64,000 nucleotides of DNA from Anodontia alba (Eukaryota; Mollusca; Bivalvia; Lucinida; Lucinidae), in assembly GCA_964016985.1 (NCBI GenBank), contig OZ024828.1, positions 14,082,242 to 14,146,241 on the forward strand. The letters are read 5' to 3'. Shown in pieces: positions 9,401 through 17,650 of the stretch. The stretch's first letter is position 1, and each line of letters starts with the position of its first letter. A model generated the notes under the pieces. That model was not told where the DNA came from, did not search any database, and was given only the letters and a program-made list of their open reading frames with translations. Both the position numbers and the translations under genes were made by a program.

Positions 9401-11366
9401 TTTGCCATTATCATGTGTCTGTTTATTGTTGTAATAAAACTCTGTAGAGGGAGGGCCGTAACTAATGTTGGTAGAACTTGTGGCCCGACCTCATTGCCAT
9501 GAAATGATGCAATAAAATATATTTATACTAGTCCAGGTTTTACAGATAACCCTCTTTACACAGCACTCTAAGGTCAAACCGACAAGAATAGCGCGGCTAT
9601 AAATAACCGTTACCTGGATTTCGTGTACACAGACGCTATTTGCGTGGATAAATTTTCAGATTCTTAAGTGACTTTGGATCGATTGTTTATCAATCGACTT
9701 TTGTATGGGTAGATTAATAAACAATCGCCCCTAACAGTACCAAAAAGCACAGATTGGAAGAAGAACAGGACGCAAAGAGAGCAGCAATTAAAGACGATAA
9801 TCATAATGCTAGATACACCAGTAAGCAAACTGAGCAGCCTTAACACTCTTTCGGCGCCAAATTTTAGACTACATTTGTCGTCTGCTTTTTTTTTCAACTG
9901 CGCAGTTTTTTTTTTTTAAAAAACTATCTCTTGGAAAGAAGTTTATATGAAAACTTTGAAAGACTGAATGTCAAACAGCGTAGATCCTGATGAGACGGCT
10001 CATGATGAGCCGTCTCATCTAGATCTACGCTGTTTACAAAAGCCTATGATTATCTCCCGTGGCAGTGAAAGAGTTAATTGGGTGCAATGTGTGGCTTAAA
10101 CCTGGGTTTAAGGATATCCTTTAAGCCTGATATTTTTTTTCAGCTACGTTAAAATGAGTCAAAACATATAGGAAAACTTAAGCTTTGACATGTGCGCCTA
10201 AAGAAGACTCAAATCAGCCTGCGCATCCGCAGTCTGATCAGATTCTTCGTTGTCCACACAAAGGAACTTTGCATCCTCGGCTATCCAAAATGCGCCTATT
10301 GAAGATTCTGATCAGACTGTACGAATGCACAGGTTGATCTGAAGTTTCTCTGGGCGCACATGTCCGAAGGTATATTTTCTCATCAGTGGATCAACGCAGA
10401 AAAACACCAAAAACTTCTCAGAACCGTGCAAACTGAAACAGATGAGGGTTTGACTACAAACTGAACGGCCGAGCAGACGAAGACCAACAACAAGTGGAAC
10501 TACGGTGAGGCCGACCACAGATGAGCATATGCCTTCTAGAAAGCTTTAGGAATGAGCCGTTATAAAGACTGAGACCCCGCCCACCATCATGCAATTAAAG
10601 AGGACATCAAAACAGTTAATCTTGATTCGGTTATTCACTACCGGAAAGCATTCATTATTTTGCATAACATCTACATATTCATTATATACCAGTTTATAAT
10701 TTTTTTTTTTAACCCTTTAAGCCCTGTAGACCAAGGCATACACATTTTCAAATAGTGTAGATCCAGAAGAGACGGCTCATCATGAGCCGTCTCTTCAGGA
10801 TCTACACTGTTTGCCATTCTGTTCTTGATTTACAATTGTCATCCTTTTGGCAGCAAGCGGAGAAATAGAATAGTCTATGTCAGAACCTCAGAGTTAAAAG
10901 GGTTAATTGACCTGAAAAATCAGAGTTACTTACAACTCTCTAAAATTTCTACAGCAAGTCACCATACAACTCAAGGCCTTGTTGAAGTTATGTTTCAAAC
11001 CAACGTTATATGCAAAAATTAACTCATAGTGCTGATGATTAAATAAATAAATAAGTAAATAAATAAATACATGTTTTACGAAGTTTATGATACCGATAGC
11101 CTTGTTTTAGCATATTATCAGTTACTGAGAAGCTTAATATGTTCGTAATAGTTACAAACGTGACTTTTATCAAGTGCTACGAAAATGTTTTGTTTATTAG
11201 AAAAGTAGCCATTCCACTATCATGCCTTACCTGGTTTGAGTTTCGGCCAATCTGCAAATTTTACTCTCTGGTCTTCGTACTTGACATCAGCTGCGGCGAA
11301 CATAAGACGCGTCATCTCAGCGCGTCCTGTTACGTCGAAATAAATTAACTTGTATTTCGAAGGCAT
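295..11366 (-). CDS. Sigma-class GST gene 1, 5' three coding exons (partial)
   Basis: This gene encodes a glutathione S-transferase, a cytosolic enzyme that conjugates glutathione to electrophiles. Three coding exons are visible on the minus strand at 11231-11366, 3672-3767 and 295-410; the rest lies beyond the left edge. The exons join in frame with consensus GT-AG sites. The product begins MPSKYKLIYFDVTGRAEMTR, with the N-terminal Tyr9 expected as the catalytic residue of sigma GSTs. It continues with the cis-Pro loop (ALPVM) and the glutathione-binding QSLTIARYVA motif, then the start of the helical C-terminal domain (LEGAYIDQILDT). Exon lengths and phases equal those of the complete paralogue at 27168-34240. 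Intron 1 is about 7.5 kb and carries a LINE and several MITEs. Sigma class is assigned from the motif pattern; an S-crystallin-like role cannot be excluded. Confidence 0.9.
525..870. repeat. Dispersed hairpin-bearing repeat (family A), copy 1
   Basis: The segment from AGCACTGATAGCAC to about 870 is closely matched by the two halves at 5785-6010 and 9541-9700, which are separated by the LINE. It contains a hairpin at about 645-705 (CAGATCCTGATCAGACG on one side, CGTCTGATCCGGGTC on the other) and the shared block GCGCGGCTATAAGTAACCG. No coding capacity is seen. Confidence 0.7.
881..1554. other. Intronic sequence, nothing recognised
   Basis: This AT-rich stretch lies in intron 2 of GST gene 1. 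I see no exon, RNA gene or clear repeat in it. Confidence 0.5.
1555..1925. mobile_element. Hairpin MITE, CATGACAAAACCAA family, copy 1
   Basis: The inverted ends are GCCACTTCATGACAAAACCA and TGGTTTTGTCATGAGGGGGC. The inside is built of repeated inverted blocks around CAGTCTGATCAGAGTCTTC. Two further copies lie at 31261-31488 and 32146-32370. Confidence 0.75.
2046..3530. mobile_element. Candidate 1.5 kb element with about 40-bp inverted ends
   Basis: The left end (GCGGCTTTGTGTTAACCC, then TGTAACCCGTTAA) is repeated in inverse at 3488-3530 (TTAACGGGTTACACTTAGAG, then GGGTTAACACCAAGCGGC). The interior (about 2440-3010) contains diverged short repeats of the 'CTGGACCATGAAATATAGG' type also seen at 15440-17650. 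No ORF is recognised. The boundaries are approximate and no target duplication was found. Confidence 0.45.
3672..3767 (-). CDS. GST gene 1, coding exon 2
   Basis: This 96-bp exon has acceptor TTTACAG and donor GTAAGT. It encodes DMPQNALPVMVINDKVTI followed by QSLTIARYVAKEL, the glutathione-binding strand and Gln-Ser motif of the G-site. Confidence 0.92.
3785..4115. mobile_element. TA-flanked MITE, CAGTCGACTCTCG ends
   Basis: The element is flanked by TA (3783-3784 and 4116-4117). Its inverted ends are CAGTCGACTCTCGTTATCTC and GAGATAACGAGAGTCAACTG, and there is an internal hairpin AAATTGCTCCTTAGGAGCAA. The TA sites and CAG..CTG ends fit Tc1/pogo-type MITEs. It lies in GST gene 1 intron 1, just upstream of exon 2. 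Confidence 0.75.
4219..4284. repeat. (CA)n microsatellite
   Basis: Interrupted CA dinucleotide runs are separated by an A-rich spacer. Confidence 0.9.
4584..4827. mobile_element. TTAA-flanked hairpin MITE (piggyBac-like)
   Basis: The ends are TTAACCCTTAAACTGCC and GACGTTTTAAGGGTTAA, with TTAA at both borders. The internal hairpin (about 4664-4730) pairs GCAAACAGTGCGGACCCAGA with its complement around AGACTACTCCTTGGGAGCAG. Confidence 0.75.
4864..5486 (+). mobile_element. Mariner deletion derivative, copy A (623 bp)
   Basis: The TIRs are CGAGGGTCATGCAAAAAGTT and AAAACTTTTTGCAGGACCCT..CG, flanked by TA on both sides. Compared with the longer copy at 42427-43789, about 715 bp are missing at the point GTTACA|ATAAG. 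The remaining 3' part of the transposase (about 5064-5420) reads LLHDNASSHKCEVV then YSPDLSPCGFFLF. The third catalytic Asp of the DD34D triad is Gly here, and an early stop follows CFRD-like sequence. It cannot be autonomous. Confidence 0.88.
5498..5774 (+). mobile_element. Palindrome-cored MITE (CATYACGAAAACA family), copy 1
   Basis: The ends are CATCAGGAAAACATGCC and GGCGTGTTTTAGTAATG. In the middle, a near-perfect palindrome of about 75 bp has the arms GTGGGTACTTGTTAGAACCG and CGGTTCTAACGCGTATCCAC. It starts 11 bp after the end of mariner copy A. Confidence 0.85.
5785..6010. repeat. Repeat family A, copy 2, left part
   Basis: This matches 525-740. It is cut after AGTCCAGGTTT (6000-6010) by the LINE and resumes at 9541. 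Confidence 0.75.
6040..6811 (+). pseudogene. LINE endonuclease segment with 2A-like leader
   Basis: The first frame starts MFLLLLQAGDIETNPGP, an exact match to the 2A consensus D(V/I)ExNPGP. It is followed by the endonuclease motifs FHLNIRSIRNKLD and CFSETHLDD. A frame break near 6384 leads to a second segment from 6494 with VGDLNEDLL and ISDHKATYITL, the GDLN and SDH motifs of the endonuclease active site. In viruses and some LINEs the 2A peptide causes ribosomal skipping before its last proline; here that is inferred from the motif only. Confidence 0.8.
7268..8320 (+). pseudogene. LINE reverse transcriptase segment
   Basis: This is the longest intact frame of the element (350 codons). The RT blocks are in order: NKAIGPDGI, FRPVSLLSNVGK, FLDVSKAFDRVWH (first catalytic Asp), PKGSVLGPLLFLVYINDI, and LFADDSSLF (the F/YADD box with the two other catalytic Asps). 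Catalytic residues are intact. The frame ends at a stop within the thumb region, after HKHLGLTF. Confidence 0.88.
8572..9171 (+). pseudogene. LINE C-terminal segment with zinc-knuckle-like motif
   Basis: It reads IFMYKSMNGLVPTYEYDLIP, then AWNSLDIELRNSPSLASFK, then a C-x-H-x-C block (TCSYSEEVEDANHYFFNCP). All are typical of the C-terminal end of CR1-like pol proteins in invertebrates. It is separated from the RT segment by frame breaks between 8320 and 8570. Confidence 0.8.
9541..9700. repeat. Repeat family A, copy 2, right part
   Basis: It continues 5785-6010 after the LINE. It shares GACAAGAATAGCGCGGCTAT and AACCGTTACCTGGATTTCGT with 738-795. Confidence 0.75.
9840..10077. mobile_element. 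TTAA-flanked hairpin MITE
   Basis: The ends are TTAACACTCTTTCGGCG and TGGCAGTGAAAGAGTTAA. The internal hairpin pairs AACAGCGTAGATCCTGATGA with TCATCTAGATCTACGCTGTT around GACGGCTCATGATGAGCCGT. Confidence 0.72.
10165..10386. mobile_element. GCGCCCAGCGAAGA hairpin MITE, copy 1
   Basis: This family has outer ends close to GAGAAAACGTACCTTCGGAC and inner inverted blocks TGCGCCCAGCGAAGACTCAG..ATCAGACTGCGC. Related copies lie at 15040-15190, 22345-22640, 29788-30030, 31988-32140, 36066-36275, 40090-41145 and 57556-57750. Confidence 0.65.
10709..10906. mobile_element. TTAA-flanked hairpin MITE
   Basis: The ends are TTAACCCTTTAAGCCC and GAGTTAAAAGGGTTAA. The internal hairpin pairs AGTGTAGATCCAGAAGAGAC with TCTTCAGGATCTACACTG around a GGCTCATCATGAGCC centre. 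Confidence 0.75.
11041..11070. repeat. (AAAT)n microsatellite
   Basis: An imperfect AAAT tandem run about 160 bp on the far side of GST gene 1 exon 1. Confidence 0.85.
11231..11366 (-). CDS. GST gene 1, coding exon 1
   Basis: The ATG is at 11366-11364. The exon encodes the beta-1/alpha-1 part of the thioredoxin-like domain ([15 protein letters not shown]) and ends KLKP plus one base (phase 1), followed by the donor GTAAGG. The ATG was chosen because the same MPSKYKL start is found in the paralogue. Confidence 0.92.
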
Positions 11367-11967
11367 GTTGCTTCAAATATCAAAGAAATATATACTAATA
11401 CTAAGTGAAAACTGTATTGCATCGACCACTACCACAGTTTTCACGATTCTGTCAGTGTGTCCATATATCAATTCCAAAATAACTAAGCTGAGGTCACCGA
11501 ATCAGGTGAATTTATACACAATGCCATTATGAGAATTCGGTAAAAGATACCTTACCGCGTACGCGAAACCCGCAGATTAAAGCTCGATTGAATTTTTTCG
11601 TACAGTCTGGTCACGGTTCGCGCATTTTCAACAAACAGTGTCTACGTCCAGAACATGCTGTTTAATAGCGATAGGCACTGCGCACGTCGATAATGTGTTA
11701 CACTGTTCTCGTATATGTAAAGGTACTATTTTAGTTTTGCACACATAGAAAAAGAAGTCGAAATTAGGAACGCCACTCGTGTGGTCAGCCACCCAGGTAT
11801 TTGGTAAACTCTGATAAAATAAAACGCGAGACATAATATTGTTTGGACAGTGTCATATTTACCCTTAGTATTCGGACAACTTATATATATATATAACTCC
11901 TTCCCAAGCCTTGATCCTTGAATTTGAACAAGACTATTTCAGTACCTGTTGTTGTATCTAAAACTTC
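11367..11967. other. Upstream region of GST gene 1
   Basis: The region 5' of the ATG has no obvious TATA box at the expected distance. A GTAAGG donor-like site on the minus strand near 11554-11559 could end a 5' UTR exon, but I cannot prove it. The region contains a (TA)n run near 11883-11892. Confidence 0.35.
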
Positions 11968-11971
11968 AGGA

Positions 11972-12048
11972 TGAGTGGCAAATAGTGTAGACTCAGATCA
12001 GAGGCTGCTTTTTGCGGCGTCTGATCTGGATCTAAACTATTTGCTCAG
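11972..12048. repeat. Solitary GTGTAGATCCAGATCAGACG hairpin
   Basis: AAATAGTGTAGACTCAGATC pairs with GATCTGGATCTAAACTATTT. This is the same hairpin core found inside the TTAA MITEs, here without visible MITE ends. Confidence 0.7.
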
Positions 12049-12269
12049 GCCCGTCCGTCCTAATTCCTAGTCCCAATATCTTAATCTGCCAAAACGGAAA
12101 AAAGTCATGTTCATTTATGTACACACATATTTGAGACATGAACGCAGCACTTCTAACAGTCAGGTTCCGTATAACGTACTTTTAACTCTTTCGTCCTTGA
12201 CTTTCTGAAATGGAAAATTCCATTCTTGAATTTGGACAAATATTGTTGCAAGGGGTAGCTCTAAAAACT

Positions 12270-12420
12270 CAAAATATAATGACGAACAGCGTGGATCCTG
12301 AATAGGCGACTTGTTACTAGTCGATGCATTTGATCTACGGTAAAACCTGTGTAAGACAGCCACCTTTGAAATTGATCTTGCGTACTGCGGCGTCTGATCA
12401 GGGTCTACACTGTTTCCTAA
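12270..12420. repeat. Degenerate hairpin-core repeat
   Basis: GACGAACAGCGTGGATCCTG and a later GCGTCTGATCAGGGTCTACA..CTGTTT form a decayed hairpin interrupted by about 70 bp. Confidence 0.5.
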
Positions 12421-12639
12421 TGTCCCTTTAATGAGACGCCGGGCATAAATTGGTTAGGCAGTCGCGACAAAAAGCAACACAGCAATGGTGCGTCCACAGG
12501 CTGTGATAATCCGACAGTTTAACACTTAGACAATTTGCATGAAATATTAAAGCCTATTTTCTGAGAAAACTAAGTAAAATACCATCAGTTTGTAATCTGC
12601 TGAATTTGCCAATAGCATGGTCAGTGTTGCGGGAAGTAG

Positions 12640-12880
12640 ATGCAGTTGGTAGAACGTCCGTCAGTATTAAAAGGACACAATTTTGTGACTTCCTGTGAAC
12701 TTCCTTGCAAACAACTTCCTTGCGAACCAAATTCCTTCTGAAAATGAGTCAACTCTAAAAGAAAAGAATTTGTACTCATAAGGGGAGCAAATTCTTTCCT
12801 TTTAAGGGAAGCAAAAACACTTTTGACAGAGTTGCCTCGCCTGAAAGTGTATCCTGTCACCCTGCTAGGCATATGATTCT
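12640..12880. repeat. Dispersed repeat with AAAAGGAAAGAATTTGCTC blocks
   Basis: It shares blocks such as GAGCAAATTCTTTCCTTTT and CTGAAAGTGTATCCTGTC with 32690-32870 and, more weakly, 37200-37415. It is an inverted-block MITE-like repeat of unknown type. Confidence 0.55.
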
Positions 12881-12933
12881 CATGAAGTTTCATGCCTTAT
12901 TTTTTCTGAAAAAAAAAAAAAGAAAATCAACTA

Positions 12934-13291
12934 CAGTCGAACCTCAATAACTCGAACACCGATGGCTCGTTTACCATTGCTAATTCGAACTCGTATTAGA
13001 GTCCCTACGAAATTCTTTCGATAGCTCAAGAAAACAAATATTTAAGAAAATTTTCTTATTATATCATGAAATTGTATGTTTTGTGTACTCATTAGAATTG
13101 TCTAATTGAGGCGATTCTAATGAGTACAATCAACATACCATTATTGTCCAGAAGATCGAAAAAAATATCCCTAACTTATTGCCATTTGCTCCTTGATATG
13201 GCGTCTGATTGACCCTCAGTGGCTTGAACTACCCAAATCTCGAACAAATTTCCATGGTCCCAAAGATGTTCGAGCCATTGAAGTTTGACTG
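12934..13291. mobile_element. Pogo-like MITE, CAGTCGAACCTCAAT ends, copy 1
   Basis: The element is flanked by TA. The inverted ends are CAGTCGAACCTCAATAACTC and GAGCCATTGAAGTTTGACTG. The centre is a hairpin GTGTACTCATTAGAATTGTC / GGCGATTCTAATGAGTACA. Relatives lie at 30551-30885, 33715-34047, 45294-45657 and 52078-53985 (interrupted). Confidence 0.78.
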
Positions 13292-13315
13292 TATTCAGAA
13301 TAACATTATCTGCTA

Positions 13316-13428
13316 CCCAGCTATCATTCTGCATAAATCTACAGCGGGCCGTTACCGGCCCGTCAGCTACCCTGACGGGCCGATAACGGCCCACTATAGA
13401 TTTTAGATTTATGTAGAATGCTTACTGG
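13316..13428. mobile_element. CCCAGCTAGCATTCT palindromic element, copy 1
   Basis: This is a slightly degraded copy of the 107-bp palindrome at 13693-13799, with a small tail insertion (GATTTTAGATTTATG). Confidence 0.8.
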
Positions 13429-13565
13429 ATATTTTGATTGGCGAGATTTGGATTGGGATAAGTACAATATGGTGTTTATGTAAGCAAAGACGGTAAATGT
13501 GTACATATCGCTGTTCTGTAATAACTAAAAGTTCAGGTGTATGATGCTACTTTCTTTCAGTGTTC

Positions 13566-13567
13566 TA

Positions 13568-13597
<30 letters not shown>
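13566..13597. repeat. Poly-T run
   Basis: About 30 consecutive T separate the two palindromic elements. Confidence 0.9.
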
Positions 13598-13600
<3 letters not shown>

Positions 13601-13692
13601 CCTTTGTCAAGATTTCAGTTTTCCTATCGAGCTATGAACTCTAACACTTCTTATCGCGTGAAAATATTGATTATAATCCAGATATATTTATT

Positions 13693-13799
13693 CCCAGCTA
13701 GCATTCTTCATAAATCTATAGCGGGTCGTTATCGGCCCGTCAGCTACCCTGACGGGCCGATAACGGCCCGCTATAGATTTATAAAGAATGCTTACTGGG
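13693..13799. mobile_element. CCCAGCTAGCATTCT palindromic element, copy 2
   Basis: The element is 107 bp and almost entirely a palindrome: CCCAGCTAGCATTCTTCATA pairs with TATAAAGAATGCTTACTGGG. Inside, GCGGGTCGTTATCGGCCCGT pairs with ACGGGCCGATAACGGCCCGC, and the loop is about 5 nt (CTACC). It is flanked by TT on both sides. Confidence 0.85.
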
Positions 13800-13874
13800 T
13801 TCAAGGTAAAAAAATAAATTCAATCTGACTGAACGTTATATTCCCTATTTTACTCAAGTATATTTGGGTTCACC

Positions 13875-14040
13875 TTTCTCTAGACAGCTGAGCGGTGAGA
13901 GCGTATGACTACGCTGGCTGCGGGGTTCGAGACCAGCTCAGGTCACTGACAAAACAAACTCTAGGTTTTCTCAGCAGTGAATCGATACCAGTCTGGAGAA
14001 AAGTTAAAGACAGCGATTTGTGTCACTGTCTAGCACCAAA
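13875..14040 (+). mobile_element. Possible tRNA-derived SINE head
   Basis: AGACAGCTGAGCGGTGAGAG followed about 30 bp later by GGGGTTCGAGACC resembles degenerate A and B boxes. No second copy and no target duplication are seen in this window. Confidence 0.35.
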
Positions 14041-14206
14041 CCTCCCTATCTACTTTATACTGAGTGTAGGCTAGGCCTTGCGGGGTTCCAATATCTTCTG
14101 TTTGTAAGTCCTAAGAGCCGATCCAAAGGTAGTTCGGGAACCTCCTCTGTCTTCTTTTTCATGGGGAAATTTAAATACCTTATTAACCCTAAATATTCGC
14201 ACATCT

Positions 14207-14511
14207 GCCGGCCTCGGTGGCTCAGTTAGATGCGCCGTCCGACTGGAGACCAGGAGGTCGCGGGTTCAACCCCCGCCGAGGTCGGCAACATTCTTTCGTG
14301 GAGATTGATCATGAAATATTTTCTACGGTCATTCTCTCCCTTCCGCTGATTCAAGAAGGGCAGTTGTCAGTTTCTGGCGAAAGAATGTGCACAATACTGG
14401 TTAACCGCTTAGAGGACTAAGCCTGCCCAGTAAACGTCTGGTTTGGTAATCTGACCGCGCTCGACATGACCCCATTGGGTTGACTGGGCCGTAAAACCTC
14501 AACAAAAAAAA
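14207..14511 (+). mobile_element. tRNA-derived SINE with 12-bp target duplication
   Basis: The head GCCGGCCTCGGTGGCTCAGT with GCGGGTTCAACCCC is tRNA-like (degenerate A and B boxes) and the tail ends AACAAAAAAAAA. A perfect 12-bp direct repeat ATTCGCACATCT flanks it (14195-14206 and 14512-14523), so the ends are exact and the insertion is fairly young. The non-tRNA body (TACTGGTTAACCGCTTAGAG, CATGACCCCATTGGGTTGAC) recurs in inverse at 41881-42071. Confidence 0.88.
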
Positions 14512-14544
14512 ATTCGCACATCTTATTTAAATTTGCTGAAGGAG

Positions 14545-14615
14545 TGGCAAACAGTGTAGACTCTGATCAGACGCCGCGTTCTGTGGACTCTGATCTGTAT
14601 CTACGCTGTTTGTTG
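14545..14615. repeat. GTGTAGACTCTGATCAGACG hairpin
   Basis: CAAACAGTGTAGACTCTGAT pairs with GATCTGTATCTACGCTGTTT. Confidence 0.7.
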
Positions 14616-14708
14616 ATGCATTCCTGTCAGATTATACATCACTGCACGTTTGAAAGACATCAGTGATACGTTCAGTGGAGATAGGAGCTTTGTATTATCA
14701 GAATACAT

Positions 14709-14710
<2 letters not shown>

Positions 14711-14740
<30 letters not shown>
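14711..14740. repeat. Poly-A run
   Basis: Thirty consecutive A. Confidence 0.95.
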
Positions 14741-14744
<4 letters not shown>

Positions 14745-14790
14745 AGACCGTATTATCGAGCATTACAATCCATATGATATTCAACGCACG

Positions 14791-14997
14791 AAAAGGGCCC
14801 TAATACAGTTTGCTGACAACGGAGCCCCAGATCAGCCTGCGCTATCGCGGAGGCTTATTCGGGCCTTCGTCGTCCGCTTACAGAATCAATGGATACCGTA
14901 GTTTATGTCGACGCACAGAGAATGCCCGGATCATACGGCACGGAAGCGCATGCTCAACTGGGCCTTCGCTGTTCGCACATGATATAAGGGCCCTTTT
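14791..14997. mobile_element. AAAAGGGCCCT-ended MITE
   Basis: The inverted ends are AAAAGGGCCCTAATA and TATAAGGGCCCTTTT. The interior has inverted blocks (CAGATCAGCCTGCGC, GGGCCTTCGTCGTCCGC). Confidence 0.6.
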
Positions 14998-15039
14998 CCC
15001 TCTTTTCCCTATATTGGTTAACCGAGAAATGAGCGGCGC

Positions 15040-15190
15040 AAACTGATTAGAGTACTCGTTTTCTGCATGAAGAGACCTTGCATCCTTGGCTTATCAAAAT
15101 GCGCCCAGTGAAGATTCAGATCAGACTGCACGAATGCGCAGTCTGATCTGAATCTTCGCTAGGCGCCTATGTCAAAAGGTACATGCCCGA
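15040..15190. mobile_element. GCGCCCAGCGAAGA hairpin MITE, partial
   Basis: It contains GCGCCCAGTGAAGATTCAGA and its inverse TCTGAATCTTCGCTAGGCGC around CAGACTGCACGAATGCGCAG. Confidence 0.6.
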
Positions 15191-15274
15191 ATAACACTGA
15201 GTGCACATTTCTGACTTAAATACCATCGGTATATTAAACCATTTTAATCTGGAACCCTCAAAAAGGGAAATTGG

Positions 15275-15345
15275 CAAACATTGCAGACCGAGATCAGATA
15301 CTGCGGCGTCTGGTCAGGGTCTCCACCGTTTACAAATAGTTCAGC
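15275..15345. repeat. Degenerate hairpin-core repeat
   Basis: GGCAAACATTGCAGACCGAG and GTCAGGGTCTCCACCGTTTA form a decayed version of the shared hairpin core. Confidence 0.55.
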
Positions 15346-15439
15346 CATTTTCTTCAGGAATATCTAAATCACACAGCCTGACATACCAAACAAGAGGGCC
15401 TATAACGCTGACCTGAATATCATAACACTAAGAGAACCC

Positions 15440-17650
15440 GATCTAGAAATCAAGACAAAATTTCTGACCAAGATTTATAATGATTACATAAACAACTAAA
15501 ACAATGTAGCATGCCGAATGGACCGTGAAATATAGGCCAAGGTCAAATATGGATAACTGCACTCTAGAGGTCATGCTTAGATGTATGCATGTGTCAAGCA
15601 TCACTGCTGTAAGACTAATAGTTACTGAGAAACTGACCTAACCACTAAACTTAACAAAGGCATTTGCCCATGAATTATAGACCTTTTTAATGTTATTGTT
15701 TTCATCCGGGATACTGACCACGTGTTTACAATGTTATGCCACGTGACCAAAAATTGTAGCTGGCAAAAGCATTTCCGGTCCCATTGATGCAAATTGATTC
15801 AAGCCAAACTTTACTTGGATAAAAAAAATCTTTATATTTAATCGTAAATTTTAGCTACTGTTTTAAAAGTGCTTTAAATACAGCTTTAAGAAGCAATCTG
15901 ACTGCTTTTCCCAAGATAAACACAAATGTTTCAATGATTTTTTTTCCGTTATTAGCAGGCACGCAACCGTAATATTGCTTTATGGTGACCACTTCTTCGC
16001 CTAGTTTTAGCTAGTCGGAACCAGACTACTATTGACGCCACACTGTTTTGGTACCCTGAAAAATAGTCCTATCTAAAAATAGTATGTACGAAGTAGATGT
16101 ATACAGTGTAAGGTAAAAAAGAATGTATTGTTCTATTAATTTCAGGCCACAGGAGGTTCCTGGAAGAGACAAATTCCAGACAGAAAAAGATTCTGTAGGG
16201 AACTATTTGGCTGGGTAGAGTGCTACAACGAGTCGGTCGGTCATTCCAGTTTGTGACCCTGAACAGGAGGAGTTTTTTTGGGATGTCATATGGCAGGCAA
16301 TGTCATGTGTTTTCGAAGTGGTGAAGAGGACATGGAAATCCCAGGCTCTGTTGCTGACTCAAGTAGCTCTCACATCCCACCGAAACCTGGATCTCATTTG
16401 GGCCCATATGGAACTGTAGCAGGTGAGACACTTTTTATTTCTTAGCATTATAGCCTATGGAGAAATTTATAGGGGTATGTAACCAGTAGATAGTTAAAAT
16501 ATATGTTAATATTTGTTTTTATGACATTTAAATGATCACTTTATGAGAATCTCTTCTGAAAAGAAACTTATGACGAATGAAACAGCTTTATGTTTCTGAA
16601 GAAAAAAATTCAACAATTATACTGTCCGATAAACGTAAACAACAACTTTCTGCCATCCAATAGGAACGTGGCTAGAACGTACTCTGCGCTGTAGAGCGAG
16701 ATGTTCCGAATGCGTTGAAAAAGGTCTATAGGTCACGCTCAAATATGGATGACTGTATTCGAGAGGTCATGCTAAAATGTACGCAAATGCCAAGTATCAC
16801 TGATGTAGGACCAATAGTTACCGAGAAACTGACCTAAATGGAAAAAACTTAACAAAGTCACTGGACCATGAAATACAGGTCATAAGTGACCAAGATTTAA
16901 ACTTGACCTAGAAATGATCAAAACTAACATTTTTAGCATGATAACATATAAATTGTGACCTCTAGAGTGTAAACAAGGTTTTCCATTGATTTATCATCGT
17001 GACCTATTTTTTTTATCCCAAGTGACAAAGTCTCGAATCTGACCTAGACATCAATACAAAACTCTTAATATTGACCTCAAAATTGTGACCTCTAATATGT
17101 TAATAAGGATTCTCTTGAACTGACCTGGTGACCTAGTTCTTGACCCAAAATAACTCAGTTTTGAACTTGACTTAGAACTTATCAAAATTAACATTTTGAG
17201 CAAGGTACATGTCGATGAATTTTAAAATGTGACCTTTAAAGTGTTAACAATGGTTTCTTTTGATTTTGCCTGGCGATCTAGTTTTTGACCCCAAGTAACC
17301 TAGCTTCAAACATGACCAAGAAATCATCAAAACAAACATTTTGAGCAATATTCATGATATTTACCTAAAAGATGTGACCTCTAAAGTATTAACAAGGTTT
17401 TCTTTTGACTTGGCCTGGTGATCTAGTTTTTTACTCCAAGCAACCAAGTTTCGAACCTGACTAAGAGATCATCAAGACAAACATTTTTACAAGATTCATG
17501 ATGATTACTTTAACCATATGACCTTCAGTCTTATCAATAAGGTTTTCCTTCGATTTGGCCTGGTTACCTAGTTCTTACAAGTGACCCAGTTTCAAACTTG
17601 GCCCAGAAAGATCAAGAAAACATCAAGACAAACATTTTTGAGCAAGATTA
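15440..17650. repeat. Diverged tandem repeat array (about 130-bp unit)
   Basis: Repeated phrases recur about every 110-140 bp: TGACCTCTAAAGTGTTAACA, AAGGTTTTCTTTTGACTTGG, GTGACCTAGTTTTTGACCC, ATCATCAAGACAAACATTTT. Units are 70-85 per cent alike by eye. The array is interrupted at 15680-16726 by a separate element. Similar diverged units occur at 2440-3010. It is non-coding. Confidence 0.75.
15680..16726. mobile_element. 1047-bp TIR element inserted in tandem repeat, TATA duplication
   Basis: The ends are GACCTTTTTAATGTTATTG and GAATGCGTTGAAAAAGGTC, giving a short TIR GACCTTTTT. TATA occurs at 15676-15679 and 16727-16730. Removing the element and one TATA restores the repeat phrase CATGAATTATAGGTCACGC, parallel to CATGAAATATAGGTCAAGG at 15525. 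No long ORF or recognised transposase is present. The superfamily is unknown. Confidence 0.72.

Larger units (their letters stand above)
6011..9529 (+). mobile_element. CR1/jockey-like non-LTR retrotransposon, decayed
   Basis: The element encodes an apurinic-type endonuclease and a reverse transcriptase in one ancestral reading frame, now broken by several frameshifts and stops. It is flanked by an 11-bp direct duplication AGTCCAGGTTT (6000-6010 and 9530-9540) and interrupts repeat family A. Order: 2A-like leader (6040-6090), endonuclease (to about 6811), linker, RT (7268-8320), C-terminal region (8572-9171), and a 3' UTR ending in AATAAAATATATTTATACT. It probably lost its 5' UTR by truncation. 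Family assignment rests on RT motifs and the C-terminal WNSL..ELRNSPSLASFK block and has not been checked against a database. Confidence 0.85.
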
